From positions 1 through 13,347 of the forward strand of contig QFOV01000073.1 of NCBI GenBank assembly GCA_003248565.1: a stretch of DNA of 13,347 nucleotides, in the 5' to 3' direction. The notes beneath the pieces were generated by a model. It saw only the letters and a list, made by a program, of their open reading frames with translations. It was not told the origin of the DNA and made no database searches. The DNA is from Stenotrophomonas sp. (GTDB taxonomy: Bacteria > Pseudomonadota > Gammaproteobacteria > Xanthomonadales > Xanthomonadaceae). A program made the position numbers and the translations under genes. Position 1 is the stretch's first letter; the number at the start of each line of letters is the position of its first letter. Shown here piece after piece: positions 1-5,533 of the stretch.

Positions 1-26
1 CCGATTCCGATTCCGCCATTCACGCC

Positions 27-1247
27 TTAGCGGATATTGATGATGCTCTGGGTGATCTGGTCCTGGGTGGACACCATCTGCGCGTTGGCCTGGAAGTTGC
101 GCTGGGCAACGATCATGTTGACCAGCTGTTCGGTGAGATCCACCGTTGAGGCTTCCAGCGAGCCGGCCTGGATCTGGCCCAGGTCCGAGGTGTCAGGTGC
201 ACCGGTACGCGGGGTGCCTGAAGAGAAGGTTTCTACCCACAGGTTGTTGCCCTGGTTCTGCAGGCCCTGCGGGTTCTTGAAGGTGGTCAGTGCAACCTGG
301 CCCAAGGCCTTGTCATCACCGTTGGTGTAGCGCGCGTAGACCACGCCCTCCTCGGAAATGCTGATTTCATTGAGCTTGCCGGCGGCATAGCCATCCTGGC
401 GGGTATCGCGCATCGCGAACTTCTCGCCGTACTGGGTGGCGCCAGACACGTTCAAGGTCAGGTTGACCACGCCGGCACCGGTGGCCGGGGTGAACGGTGC
501 CAAGGGGATGTCGCCGTCGGTCGGGCTGGTCAATGCACCGGCGTTGGAGAACTGCAGCAACGACGGTGCGCCGGCGGACTGGCCGTCGATGTAGTTGTAT
601 ACCTGCCACTCGTTGGGATTGGCAGTCTTCACGAAGTACGAGGTCTGGGTGTGGCTGACGCCCAACGAGTCGTAAACGGTGACGCCACCGGTGGAATGGT
701 TGTAGCTGTTGGAATCGGTCGGATCGAAGGTGGCGATCGTCGGCTGCGGTGCGTTGCCGGGCAGGGTGAAGGCCATGTTGACCAGGGTGCTCTGCTTGGG
801 CGGGCTGTCGGTGGTGAGCAGCTGCAGGTCGGTCAACTCGCCGTCGAAACGCGTGCCATCGGCGCTGGGCGCGAATACCTGCAGGCGCGCGCCTTGCGGA
901 TTGATCACGTAGCCGTTGTTGTCGGTCTGGAAATTGCCGGCGCGCGAATACACGCGGGTACCGTTCATGCTCATGGTGAAGAAGCCTTCACCGGCTACCG
1001 CCAGATCCAGGCTGCGGCCGGTCTGGTCGATGTTGCCCTGCGAGAACTGCTGCGCGACGTTGGTCAGGCGCGCGCCTGAACCAACGGCATTGCGCGACAA
1101 GCCATAGCTGGTGGCATTGAACAGGTCGGCGAACTCGGCGCGCGACTCCTTGAAGCCGACGGTGTTGACGTTGGCGATGTTGTTGGCGGTGACATTCAGG
1201 TCCGCGTTGGCCGCGTTGATGCCCGACAATGAGACGTTGAAGCCCAT
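27..1247 (-). CDS. flgE: Flagellar hook protein FlgE
   Basis: This gene encodes the 406-residue FlgE, the subunit that polymerises outside the cell into the flagellar hook joining rod to filament. The N-terminus (MGFNVSLSGINAANADLNV, then the TANNIANVNTVGFK segment, residues 20-33) is the conserved rod/hook helix. The C-terminus (LTEQLVNMIVAQRNFQANAQ, about residues 372-391) is the matching D0 helix found in hook and distal-rod proteins. The middle is a serine-, threonine- and glycine-rich hook domain. The ATG is preceded by AGGAG 7 nt upstream, which fixes the start. It is the fourth gene of the flgB-C-D-E operon, 31 bp after flgD. The 26 bases left of its stop codon are the gap to the next gene, expected to be flgF but outside the window. 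The length is normal for the family. Export is by the flagellar type III apparatus, so no cleavable signal peptide is expected or seen. Confidence 0.97.
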   Translation of the reverse strand: MGFNVSLSGINAANADLNVTANNIANVNTVGFKESRAEFADLFNATSYGLSRNAVGSGARLTNVAQQFSQGNIDQTGRSLDLAVAGEGFFTMSMNGTRVYSRAGNFQTDNNGYVINPQGARLQVFAPSADGTRFDGELTDLQLLTTDSPPKQSTLVNMAFTLPGNAPQPTIATFDPTDSNSYNHSTGGVTVYDSLGVSHTQTSYFVKTANPNEWQVYNYIDGQSAGAPSLLQFSNAGALTSPTDGDIPLAPFTPATGAGVVNLTLNVSGATQYGEKFAMRDTRQDGYAAGKLNEISISEEGVVYARYTNGDDKALGQVALTTFKNPQGLQNQGNNLWVETFSSGTPRTGAPDTSDLGQIQAGSLEASTVDLTEQLVNMIVAQRNFQANAQMVSTQDQITQSIINIR

Positions 1248-1278
1248 GGCGATACTCCTGGGAAAACGAAGAGGGGGC

Positions 1279-1956
1279 TCAGCTGACGCGGAGCACGTAG
1301 TCGAGCGGGGCAGTGCCCAGCCCCTTGAGGTTCAGGTACAGGCCATCGGAACCCACGGTCACGCTCTCCACTTCTGCCTGCACGTAGGTGCTGAGCTTGC
1401 TCTGCGCACCAGCGGTGTCGGTATGGGTGGCGGTAACGGTGTAGCTGCCAGCCGGCATCCGCTTGCCGTCGGCGTCGGTCCCGTCCCACTGGAATGCCAC
1501 CTCGCCGGCGGCATTCGCCGGTACGGTCAATTGGGTGACCTTGACGCCGTTGGCATCGGTGATGTCGACAGTGACCGAACCGGCCGATGGCGCGGCAACG
1601 GTGCCGCTGGCGCCACCTTCGGCCTCCAGCGCGACCTTGGTCGAGGGCACCATCACTTCGTGGCCGACCAGAGCCGCGCCACGCAGCACCTGGTCGCTGG
1701 CCATGGATTGCTGGAAGCCCTTTACCGAGGTGTTCAGATCGGTGATGCCTTGCACCGTGGACAGCTGCGCCATCTGCGCCACCATCTGGCTGTTGTCCAT
1801 GGGCTTGGTCGGGTCCTGGTGCTGCAGCTGGGTGGTCATCAGCTTCAGGAAGTCGGCCTGGTCCAGCGAGCTTTTGTTCTTGCTGGTCGTGGTCGTCGTG
1901 TTCGGGGCAGTAAGCCCAAGCGAACTGTACAAATCGTTGTTGACGCTGGTGCTCAT
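1279..1956 (-). CDS. flgD: Flagellar hook capping/assembly protein FlgD
   Basis: FlgD is the scaffold that caps the growing hook and lets FlgE subunits assemble; it is absent from the finished structure. The 225-residue product has the conserved N-terminal FlgD segment (LDQADFLKLMTTQLQHQDPT at about residues 31-50, followed by PMDNSQMVAQMAQLSTVQ). A Ser/Thr/Asn-rich lead precedes it. The C-terminal half has the FlgD Ig-like fold and Tudor-like regions, including FQWDGTDADGKRMPAGSYTV near residues 155-174. The ATG is preceded by an AGGAA ribosome site. The gene lies between flgC (25 bp gap) and flgE (31 bp gap) on the same strand, the usual order. The length is typical for this family in gammaproteobacteria. 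Confidence 0.96.
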   Translation of the reverse strand: MSTSVNNDLYSSLGLTAPNTTTTTSKNKSSLDQADFLKLMTTQLQHQDPTKPMDNSQMVAQMAQLSTVQGITDLNTSVKGFQQSMASDQVLRGAALVGHEVMVPSTKVALEAEGGASGTVAAPSAGSVTVDITDANGVKVTQLTVPANAAGEVAFQWDGTDADGKRMPAGSYTVTATHTDTAGAQSKLSTYVQAEVESVTVGSDGLYLNLKGLGTAPLDYVLRVS

Positions 1957-1981
1957 GTCGGCAGATTCCTGGGGAGCGGGC

Positions 1982-2389
1982 TCAGCGGCCCATCGTCAGC
2001 GTGGCCAGGGCAAGTTCCTTGGCGGTGCTGAGCATTTCCACACCGGCCTGGTAATTGCGCGAGGTGGAGATGAGGTTGACCATCTGCGCGACCGGATCGA
2101 CGTCGGGCGAATACACGTAGCCCTCGCCATCGGCCAACGGATGGTTGGGTTCGTAGCGTTTGATCGGCGCAGCGTCGCTCTGCGCGATCTCCTTGACCTG
2201 CACGCCGGTCAGGTTGGGATCGGTGCGACTGGTAACGGCCTGGAAGATCGGCTCCAGCGGCTTGTAGACCGCCTCGGGTGAGCCGGCGATCGAATCGGCA
2301 TTGGACAGGTTGGAGGCGATGGTGCTCATGCGCACCGACTGCGCCTTCAAGGCGGAACCGGCGATATCGAAGATGGGCAGATTGCTCAT
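1982..2389 (-). CDS. flgC: Flagellar basal-body rod protein FlgC
   Basis: This 135-residue protein is FlgC, a proximal rod subunit of the flagellar basal body in the periplasm, exported by the flagellar type III apparatus. The N-terminal helix (FDIAGSALKAQSVRMSTIAS, then NLSNADS) and the C-terminal helix (VAQMVNLISTSRNYQAGVEM) are the conserved paired ends of rod proteins. A short YVYSPDVDPVAQMVN stretch before the C-terminal helix is typical of FlgC. It begins 11 bp after flgB stops and ends 25 bp before flgD starts, so the genes are surely cotranscribed. The length matches the family. Nothing unusual is seen. Confidence 0.96.
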   Translation of the reverse strand: MSNLPIFDIAGSALKAQSVRMSTIASNLSNADSIAGSPEAVYKPLEPIFQAVTSRTDPNLTGVQVKEIAQSDAAPIKRYEPNHPLADGEGYVYSPDVDPVAQMVNLISTSRNYQAGVEMLSTAKELALATLTMGR

Positions 2390-2400
2390 GGCGTGCTTCC

Positions 2401-2805
2401 TTACTGGCCAGTGATGGCAGTGAGCATGGTCTTCACTTTCGACTCGACGAAACTCAACGAGGCGCGGTACTCCAAAGCGGCACGGCCGTAGGCGGCGCGC
2501 TCGGTATCCGGATCAACGGTGTTGCCGTCCAGGCTCGGCTGCGCGCCTTCGCGCAGGATCTGGAACGGGTTGAGGCCGGCGTTGCCACCAATGGCGTAAT
2601 GCTGCTCGGCCGTGGTGTTCAGCAGGCCATTGCCGCTGGTAGCACCCTGGGCGTTGCGCAGGGCGGCATCGAAGTCGAGGTCGCGGGCTTTGTAGCCGGG
2701 CGTGTCGGCATTGCTCAGGTTGCTGGCGATCAACTTCATGCGCTGCTCGCGCAGCGGCATCGCCTGGGCATGGATGCCGAGATAGTTGGAAAACAGGTTG
2801 GCCAT
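2401..2805 (-). CDS. flgB: Flagellar basal-body rod protein FlgB
   Basis: FlgB is another proximal rod subunit and the first gene of the flgBCDE operon. The 134-residue product begins with a rod-protein helix (YLGIHAQAMPLREQRMKLIA) and the NLSNADTPGYKARDLDF motif that is near-diagnostic for FlgB. It ends with the helix LEYRASLSFVESKVKTMLTA. The ATG is preceded by a strong GGGAGG ribosome site about 6 nt upstream. A sigma-54 promoter lies 34 bp upstream of the start codon, giving a predicted leader of only about 20-25 nt. This operon is expected to be switched on by sigma-54 with a FleQ-type activator, as in Pseudomonas and Xanthomonas; the activator gene is not in the window. Confidence 0.96.
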   Translation of the reverse strand: MANLFSNYLGIHAQAMPLREQRMKLIASNLSNADTPGYKARDLDFDAALRNAQGATSGNGLLNTTAEQHYAIGGNAGLNPFQILREGAQPSLDGNTVDPDTERAAYGRAALEYRASLSFVESKVKTMLTAITGQ

Positions 2806-2838
2806 GTGGAACCTCCCACGGAACGTTGCCGGGGAAGC

Positions 2839-2855
2839 TGCAAAACCTGTGCCAG
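2839..2855 (-). promoter_or_regulatory. Sigma-54 promoter of flgBCDE
   Basis: On the minus strand the sequence reads C-TGGCAC-AGGTT-TTGC-A, matching the sigma-54 consensus in both the -24 (TGGCAC) and -12 (TTGC) blocks. The GG and GC doublets are separated by exactly 10 nt. A start about 12 nt beyond the GC would lie near 2828, leaving a short leader that contains the GGGAGG ribosome site of flgB. The element is 8 bp from the adjacent REP palindrome. Confidence 0.9.
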
Positions 2856-2863
2856 AAAGTCAT

Positions 2864-2886
2864 GTAGTGCCGAGCCATGCTCGGCA
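2864..2886 (+). repeat. SMAG-type REP palindrome (GTAG head)
   Basis: A GTAG tetranucleotide is followed by a perfect hairpin: TGCCGAGC, three-base loop CAT, GCTCGGCA. The GTAG head plus short GC-rich stem is the form of the SMAG REP family reported from Stenotrophomonas maltophilia (identified from memory). A second copy in the same orientation starts exactly 150 bp away. It lies 8 bp upstream of the flgB sigma-54 element. Confidence 0.8.
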
Positions 2887-2901
2887 GGGCTCTACAAGAG
2901 A

Positions 2902-2938
2902 GCCGCTCCGACGCTGCAGGAGCGGCGTAAGCCGCGAA
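2902..2938. repeat. Solitary or degenerate REP of the GGAGCGGC family
   Basis: GCCGCTCC (2902-2909) is inverted against GGAGCGGC (2919-2926) across 9 nt. The second arm continues into the core GGAGCGGCGTAAGCCGCGAA (2919-2938), which is the same core as the doublets at 6793, 12949 and 13137. Here the doublet is broken: only a short remnant of a second arm is present, in the opposite (tail-to-tail) arrangement. It appears to be a decayed copy. Confidence 0.65.
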
Positions 2939-2970
2939 ACCAGCGCTGCGTCAGCACGCAAAGAGCCGAC

Positions 2971-3006
2971 CCCTCCCCAACCCTTGGCTTCGCCAAAGGG
3001 AGGGAG
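2971..3006. repeat. Intergenic hairpin with CCCTCCCC / GGGAGGGAG flanks
   Basis: CCCTTGGC (2981-2988), loop TTC, and GCCAAAGGG (2992-3000) form a stem with one bulged base. It is flanked by complementary CTCCC and GGGAG tracts that can lengthen the stem. It sits inside the repeat patch between cheV and flgB. It may be another intergenic palindrome family; no T-run follows on either strand that would make it a clear terminator. Confidence 0.5.
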
Positions 3007-3013
3007 CGAATCT

Positions 3014-3037
3014 GTAGTGCCGAGCCCTGGCTCAGCT
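3014..3037 (+). repeat. SMAG-type REP overlapping the cheV stop codon
   Basis: GTAG (3014-3017) is followed by GCCGAGCC (3019-3026), a two-base loop and GGCTCAGC (3029-3036), with one stem mismatch. It has the same head and left stem as the copy at 2864 and the same orientation. The right arm contains the TGA stop codon of cheV (3032-3034 on the minus strand) and its last codon, so the end of CheV has been shaped by this repeat. Confidence 0.7.
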
Positions 3038-3988
3038 GTACGCGTACTGGGTCTGCGCCACATGCCGCAGCCGCTGCAGCACGAAATCAGCCAGCTCATG
3101 CGGGCTGTACTTGGCCACGAAGGCGTTGGCGCCTACGCGCTCGACCATCGCGTTGTTGAATACGCCCGACAGGGACGTGTGCAACAGCACATAAAGACCA
3201 GCCAAGCCCGGGTGGCGGCGGATTTCCGTCGTCAGGGTGTAGCCATCCATCGCTGGCATCTCGATGTCGGAGATGACCATGGCATAGCGTTCGGCCGGGT
3301 TCTCGCCCGATGCCTGGATCTGCAGCAGATGCTCCAACGCCTGCTTGCCGTCGGAGAGCAGGGTTGCACTCACCCCCAGCTGGTCCAGCACGCTGCGGAT
3401 CTGTTGGCGGGCCACGCGCGAGTCGTCGACGACCAGTACCTGCATCTGTGGTGCATCGGCAGGCAGGGCCATCGAAGGGTCGAGCACGGCCTCGCTGCGT
3501 ACCTGGGCAATATCGGCCAGCACGCTTTCGACGTCGATCACCTGGATCAGTTCGCCTTGAAAGCGGGTAACTGCGGTCAAATACGTCGATTCAGCGCCCA
3601 ATTCCGGCGGTGGGTGTATATCTTCCACCGCAATGTTGACGATGCGCTCGACCCCGCTGACCAGGAAACCCTGTACCGAACGGTTGAATTCGGTCACCAC
3701 CAGATAGCCTGGCGAGGTGTCGGCCTCGGGTTCGCGCTCGGGATGGCCGATGGCCAGGCCAAGATCCAGCACCGGCACCGAGCGGCCACGCACGTCGGCC
3801 ACGCCGGCAAACTGGGTCGGCAGGCCGGGCACCTGGAACAGTGCCGGACGGCGCAGCACCTCCTGCACCTTGAATACATTCACGCCAAAAAGCTGACGTC
3901 CGCCAAGGCGGAACAGCAGCAGGGCAAGGCGGTTGTGGCCGGCCAGCCGGGTCCGCTGGTCAATTCGGTTGAGCAGGTCTTGTGACAT
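3032..3988 (-). CDS. cheV: Chemotaxis coupling protein CheV (CheW-REC)
   Basis: CheV is a cytoplasmic chemotaxis adaptor that couples receptors to the CheA kinase and carries a phosphorylatable receiver domain. From the chosen start it has 318 residues. Residues 15-160 form the CheW-like domain, including LALLLFRLGGRQLFGVNVFK and VADVRGRSVPVLDLGLAI. Residues 183-310 form the receiver, with acidic pocket D188/D189, phospho-acceptor D241 (VISDIEMPAMDG), T271 and K293 all present. The start is taken as the ATG giving MSQDLLNRIDQRTRLAGHNR, the usual CheV beginning. An in-frame ATG 26 codons upstream would put the start inside the flgA promoter region. No Shine-Dalgarno sequence is seen, and a sigma-28-like -10 ends only 7 nt before the ATG. 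The gene diverges from flgA. Its stop codon lies within a REP hairpin. Confidence 0.93.
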   Translation of the reverse strand: MSQDLLNRIDQRTRLAGHNRLALLLFRLGGRQLFGVNVFKVQEVLRRPALFQVPGLPTQFAGVADVRGRSVPVLDLGLAIGHPEREPEADTSPGYLVVTEFNRSVQGFLVSGVERIVNIAVEDIHPPPELGAESTYLTAVTRFQGELIQVIDVESVLADIAQVRSEAVLDPSMALPADAPQMQVLVVDDSRVARQQIRSVLDQLGVSATLLSDGKQALEHLLQIQASGENPAERYAMVISDIEMPAMDGYTLTTEIRRHPGLAGLYVLLHTSLSGVFNNAMVERVGANAFVAKYSPHELADFVLQRLRHVAQTQYAYS

Positions 3989-3995
3989 GAGTGGT

Positions 3996-4023
3996 GTATC
4001 GGCGGCAGGTGCCGACAACTTGA
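3996..4023 (-). promoter_or_regulatory. Sigma-28 (FliA)-like promoter of cheV
   Basis: On the minus strand TCAAGTTG is separated by 12 nt from GCCGATAC, close to the flagellar sigma-28 pattern (TAAA or TCAA, about 15 nt, GCCGATAA). The TCAA-to-GCCG spacing is 16, one over the ideal. The -10 ends 7 nt before the cheV ATG, so transcription would begin at or next to the start codon. Confidence 0.55.
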
Positions 4024-4042
4024 GTGCTCGCCAGCCGGGCAA

Positions 4043-4059
4043 TTGGCACGGCGCTTGCA
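4043..4059 (+). promoter_or_regulatory. Sigma-54 promoter of flgA
   Basis: T-TGGCAC-GGCGC-TTGC-A is a full match to the sigma-54 -24/-12 consensus, with GG and GC 10 nt apart. The predicted start is near 4070, about 32 nt before the flgA ATG. This fixes the flgA start downstream of 4070. Confidence 0.9.
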
Positions 4060-4101
4060 GCGACATCCATCGAACTGTTCCTGAGCCGGTGGCCGCCGCT
4101 G

Positions 4102-4746
4102 ATGCGCTTACTCCTTTCTATCTGCCTGCTGTTGCCATCACTGGCCGGGGCCACCGCTTTCCAGCCGGTGGAGTCGATCCGTTCCGCAGCCCTGGCTACG
4201 CTGGGGGCAGGGGAGAGCGGTGAAGCCAATGTCGATGCCAACCTGCGCCTGCCGGCCTGCAGCCAGCCTCTGCAGGCCAAGGTCACCGCCAACACAACGG
4301 TTGAGGTCGCCTGTCCGCAGGCGGGCGGTTGGCGCTTGTTCGTGCCGGTGAAAGTGCGCCGTGAGCAGCAGGTACTGGTGTTGGCCCGGGGCGTGGCGGC
4401 TGGAGAAACGCTGGCAGCGGCCGATATAAGCAGTGTCAAGCGCGACACGGCACGCCTGGCTGGCGCCGTGCTGTTGAATCCGGAGGCGGCCGTGGGCCGG
4501 GTGGCGCGGCGTGCATTGAGCGCTGGCAGCCTGCTGTCGGCGACCGATCTGGTTGCGCCTCGTACCGTCCGCCGCGGCGATAATGTCGCCCTGGTGTCCC
4601 GCCGCGGCGGGGTGGAGGTGCGTATGGCAGGCAAGGCCTTGGGCGACGCTGGCGAGGGCGAACGGGTCTCGGTCGAGAACCTGTCTTCACGCCGGGTGAT
4701 GCAGGGTATCGCCACGCCCGCTGGCGACGTGCTGGTCAGCCGATAA
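4102..4746 (+). CDS. flgA: Flagellar P-ring assembly chaperone FlgA
   Basis: FlgA is a periplasmic chaperone that binds FlgI and helps it assemble into the P ring around the rod. The 214-residue product begins with a Sec signal peptide (MRLLLSICLLLPSLAGATA, cleavage likely after the final Ala). A cysteine-bearing N-terminal region follows (LRLPACSQPLQ...VEVACPQAGGWRLFVPVKV). The C-terminal SAF-type domain holds the family signature (VRRGDNVALVSRRGGVEVRM, then LGDAGEGERVSVENLSSRRV). The same frame is open upstream to 4024, but a start there would precede the predicted sigma-54 transcription start and would bury the signal peptide. flgM follows after 62 bp. The ribosome site is weak (GAG or GGTGG). 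Confidence 0.94.
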   Translation: MRLLLSICLLLPSLAGATAFQPVESIRSAALATLGAGESGEANVDANLRLPACSQPLQAKVTANTTVEVACPQAGGWRLFVPVKVRREQQVLVLARGVAAGETLAAADISSVKRDTARLAGAVLLNPEAAVGRVARRALSAGSLLSATDLVAPRTVRRGDNVALVSRRGGVEVRMAGKALGDAGEGERVSVENLSSRRVMQGIATPAGDVLVSR

Positions 4747-4751
4747 ATTGC

Positions 4752-4778
4752 TAAAGAACTGGCCGGCGCTGCCGTTAT
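4752..4778 (+). promoter_or_regulatory. Sigma-28 (FliA) promoter of flgM
   Basis: TAAAGAAC, an 11-nt spacer and GCCGTTAT give a close match to the sigma-28 consensus TAAAGTTT-N11-GCCGATAA with ideal spacing. It lies 5 bp after the flgA stop codon. The start is predicted near 4785, about 24 nt before the flgM ATG. It allows flgM and flgN to be made both by read-through from the sigma-54 flgA promoter and by sigma-28. Confidence 0.85.
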
Positions 4779-4808
4779 CGTTTTTGAACCGAATCAGGAC
4801 TCCATCAC

Positions 4809-5111
4809 ATGAGCCAGAAAATCGACGGTGGTATTCAGGCCGCAGCGCAATTGCGCAGCGTAGCCATCAACACCAAGGTGGCCGCCGCAGGCGATGCCAA
4901 GCCCAAGCCGGTGGAGGCAGCCGATAGCGTGCGCCTGACCGGTGAAGCGACCCAGCTGCAGGCCGTGCAGCGTGAGCTGAGCGCCGCCCCCGCCATCGAC
5001 CAGGCCCGTGTGCAGGCCGTGCGCGAGGCGCTGGAAAACGGCAGCTACAAGATCAATCCCGACGCCATTGCGACGCGCATGCTGGGCCTGGACCAGCAGC
5101 TGCAGGGATGA
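4809..5111 (+). CDS. flgM: Anti-sigma-28 factor FlgM
   Basis: FlgM binds sigma-28 (FliA) and blocks late flagellar gene expression until it is exported through the completed hook-basal body. The 100-residue protein has a low-complexity, probably disordered N-terminal half. The conserved sigma-binding C-terminal half includes ADSVRLTGEATQLQAVQREL and VQAVREALENGSYKINPDAI-ATRML. The NGSYKINPDAIA stretch (about residues 77-88) is the FlgM signature. AGGA lies 9 nt before the ATG. The gene follows flgA and has its own sigma-28 promoter, making the classic feedback loop. Its last 4 bases overlap the start of flgN. Confidence 0.95.
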   Translation: MSQKIDGGIQAAAQLRSVAINTKVAAAGDAKPKPVEAADSVRLTGEATQLQAVQRELSAAPAIDQARVQAVREALENGSYKINPDAIATRMLGLDQQLQG

Positions 5112-5446
5112 ACCTGTCCATGGGCGACCCGTTGCAGCGCCTGAGCGAAGCGCTGGACCGCGAACAGCGCGCCTTGGCCGAGCACGATGTGCCGGCCCTG
5201 GTTGCCGCCACGGGCAACAAACTGGAAGCCCTGCGCGAGCTGGAGCGGCAGCCGCCGCTGCATGAAGCCGAAAAGCTCAAGGAGCTGGCAGAGCGCAACC
5301 ATGCCAACGGCATGTTGCTGGCTCGCCGCCGCCGCGAGGTCAACTGGGCGCTGCGTCAGCTTGGGCGTAGCGAGAGTGCGCCTTCTTACGATGCCAAGGG
5401 GCAGGCCCAGACCGTACATGCACGGCGGCCGCTGGCCGTGGCCTGA
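5108..5446 (+). CDS. flgN: Flagellar export chaperone FlgN
   Basis: FlgN is the cytoplasmic export chaperone for the hook-filament junction proteins FlgK and FlgL. The 112-residue product is a largely helical, charged protein: LQRLSEALDREQRALAEHDV near residues 9-28, a KLEALRELERQ helix, and ERNHANGMLLARRRREVNWA around residues 62-81. The NGxLLxxRRR-type segment is characteristic of FlgN. The ATG overlaps the flgM stop codon (ATGA), so translation is coupled. The context flgA-flgM-flgN is the standard order. The C-terminal 25 residues are weakly conserved in appearance. Confidence 0.92.
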   Translation: MNLSMGDPLQRLSEALDREQRALAEHDVPALVAATGNKLEALRELERQPPLHEAEKLKELAERNHANGMLLARRRREVNWALRQLGRSESAPSYDAKGQAQTVHARRPLAVA

Positions 5447-5533
5447 TCGCTGCCAAACGCGGCGCCCTCGCCGCGATCAAGTACGCACATCCAGCTATAG
5501 TGGCGGCCTGTTCCTGAGCTTGTACCGGCCGCC

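Noticed and set aside
1111..2031. Long plus-strand open frame (306 codons) opposite flgE/flgD
   Set aside because: It lies antisense to two well-supported flagellar genes, its product has no domain-like features, and open antisense frames are expected in GC-rich DNA.
2786..3985. Plus-strand open frame of 399 codons opposite cheV
   Set aside because: It runs through the flgB promoter, the REP patch and the reverse of cheV; the translation is His/Gln-rich shadow sequence.
3989..4066. Upstream extension of cheV to the ATG at 4066
   Set aside because: It adds 26 residues that do not resemble the CheV N-terminus and covers both divergent promoters.
4024..4101. Upstream extension of flgA to the ATG at 4024
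   Set aside because: It would start before the predicted sigma-54 transcription start (about 4070) and place 26 residues ahead of an otherwise normal signal peptide.
5459..5474. GCGGCG-CCCT-CGCCGC hairpin after flgN as a terminator
   Set aside because: It has no T-run following on the plus strand, so it does not qualify as an intrinsic terminator.
5473..5501. TATAGT at 5496 as a sigma-70 promoter for the soluble kinase gene
   Set aside because: The -10 is reasonable but the -35 position (GCGATC at 17-nt spacing) does not match; TCAA 15 nt upstream suggests sigma-28, but TATAGTGG is not a sigma-28 -10.
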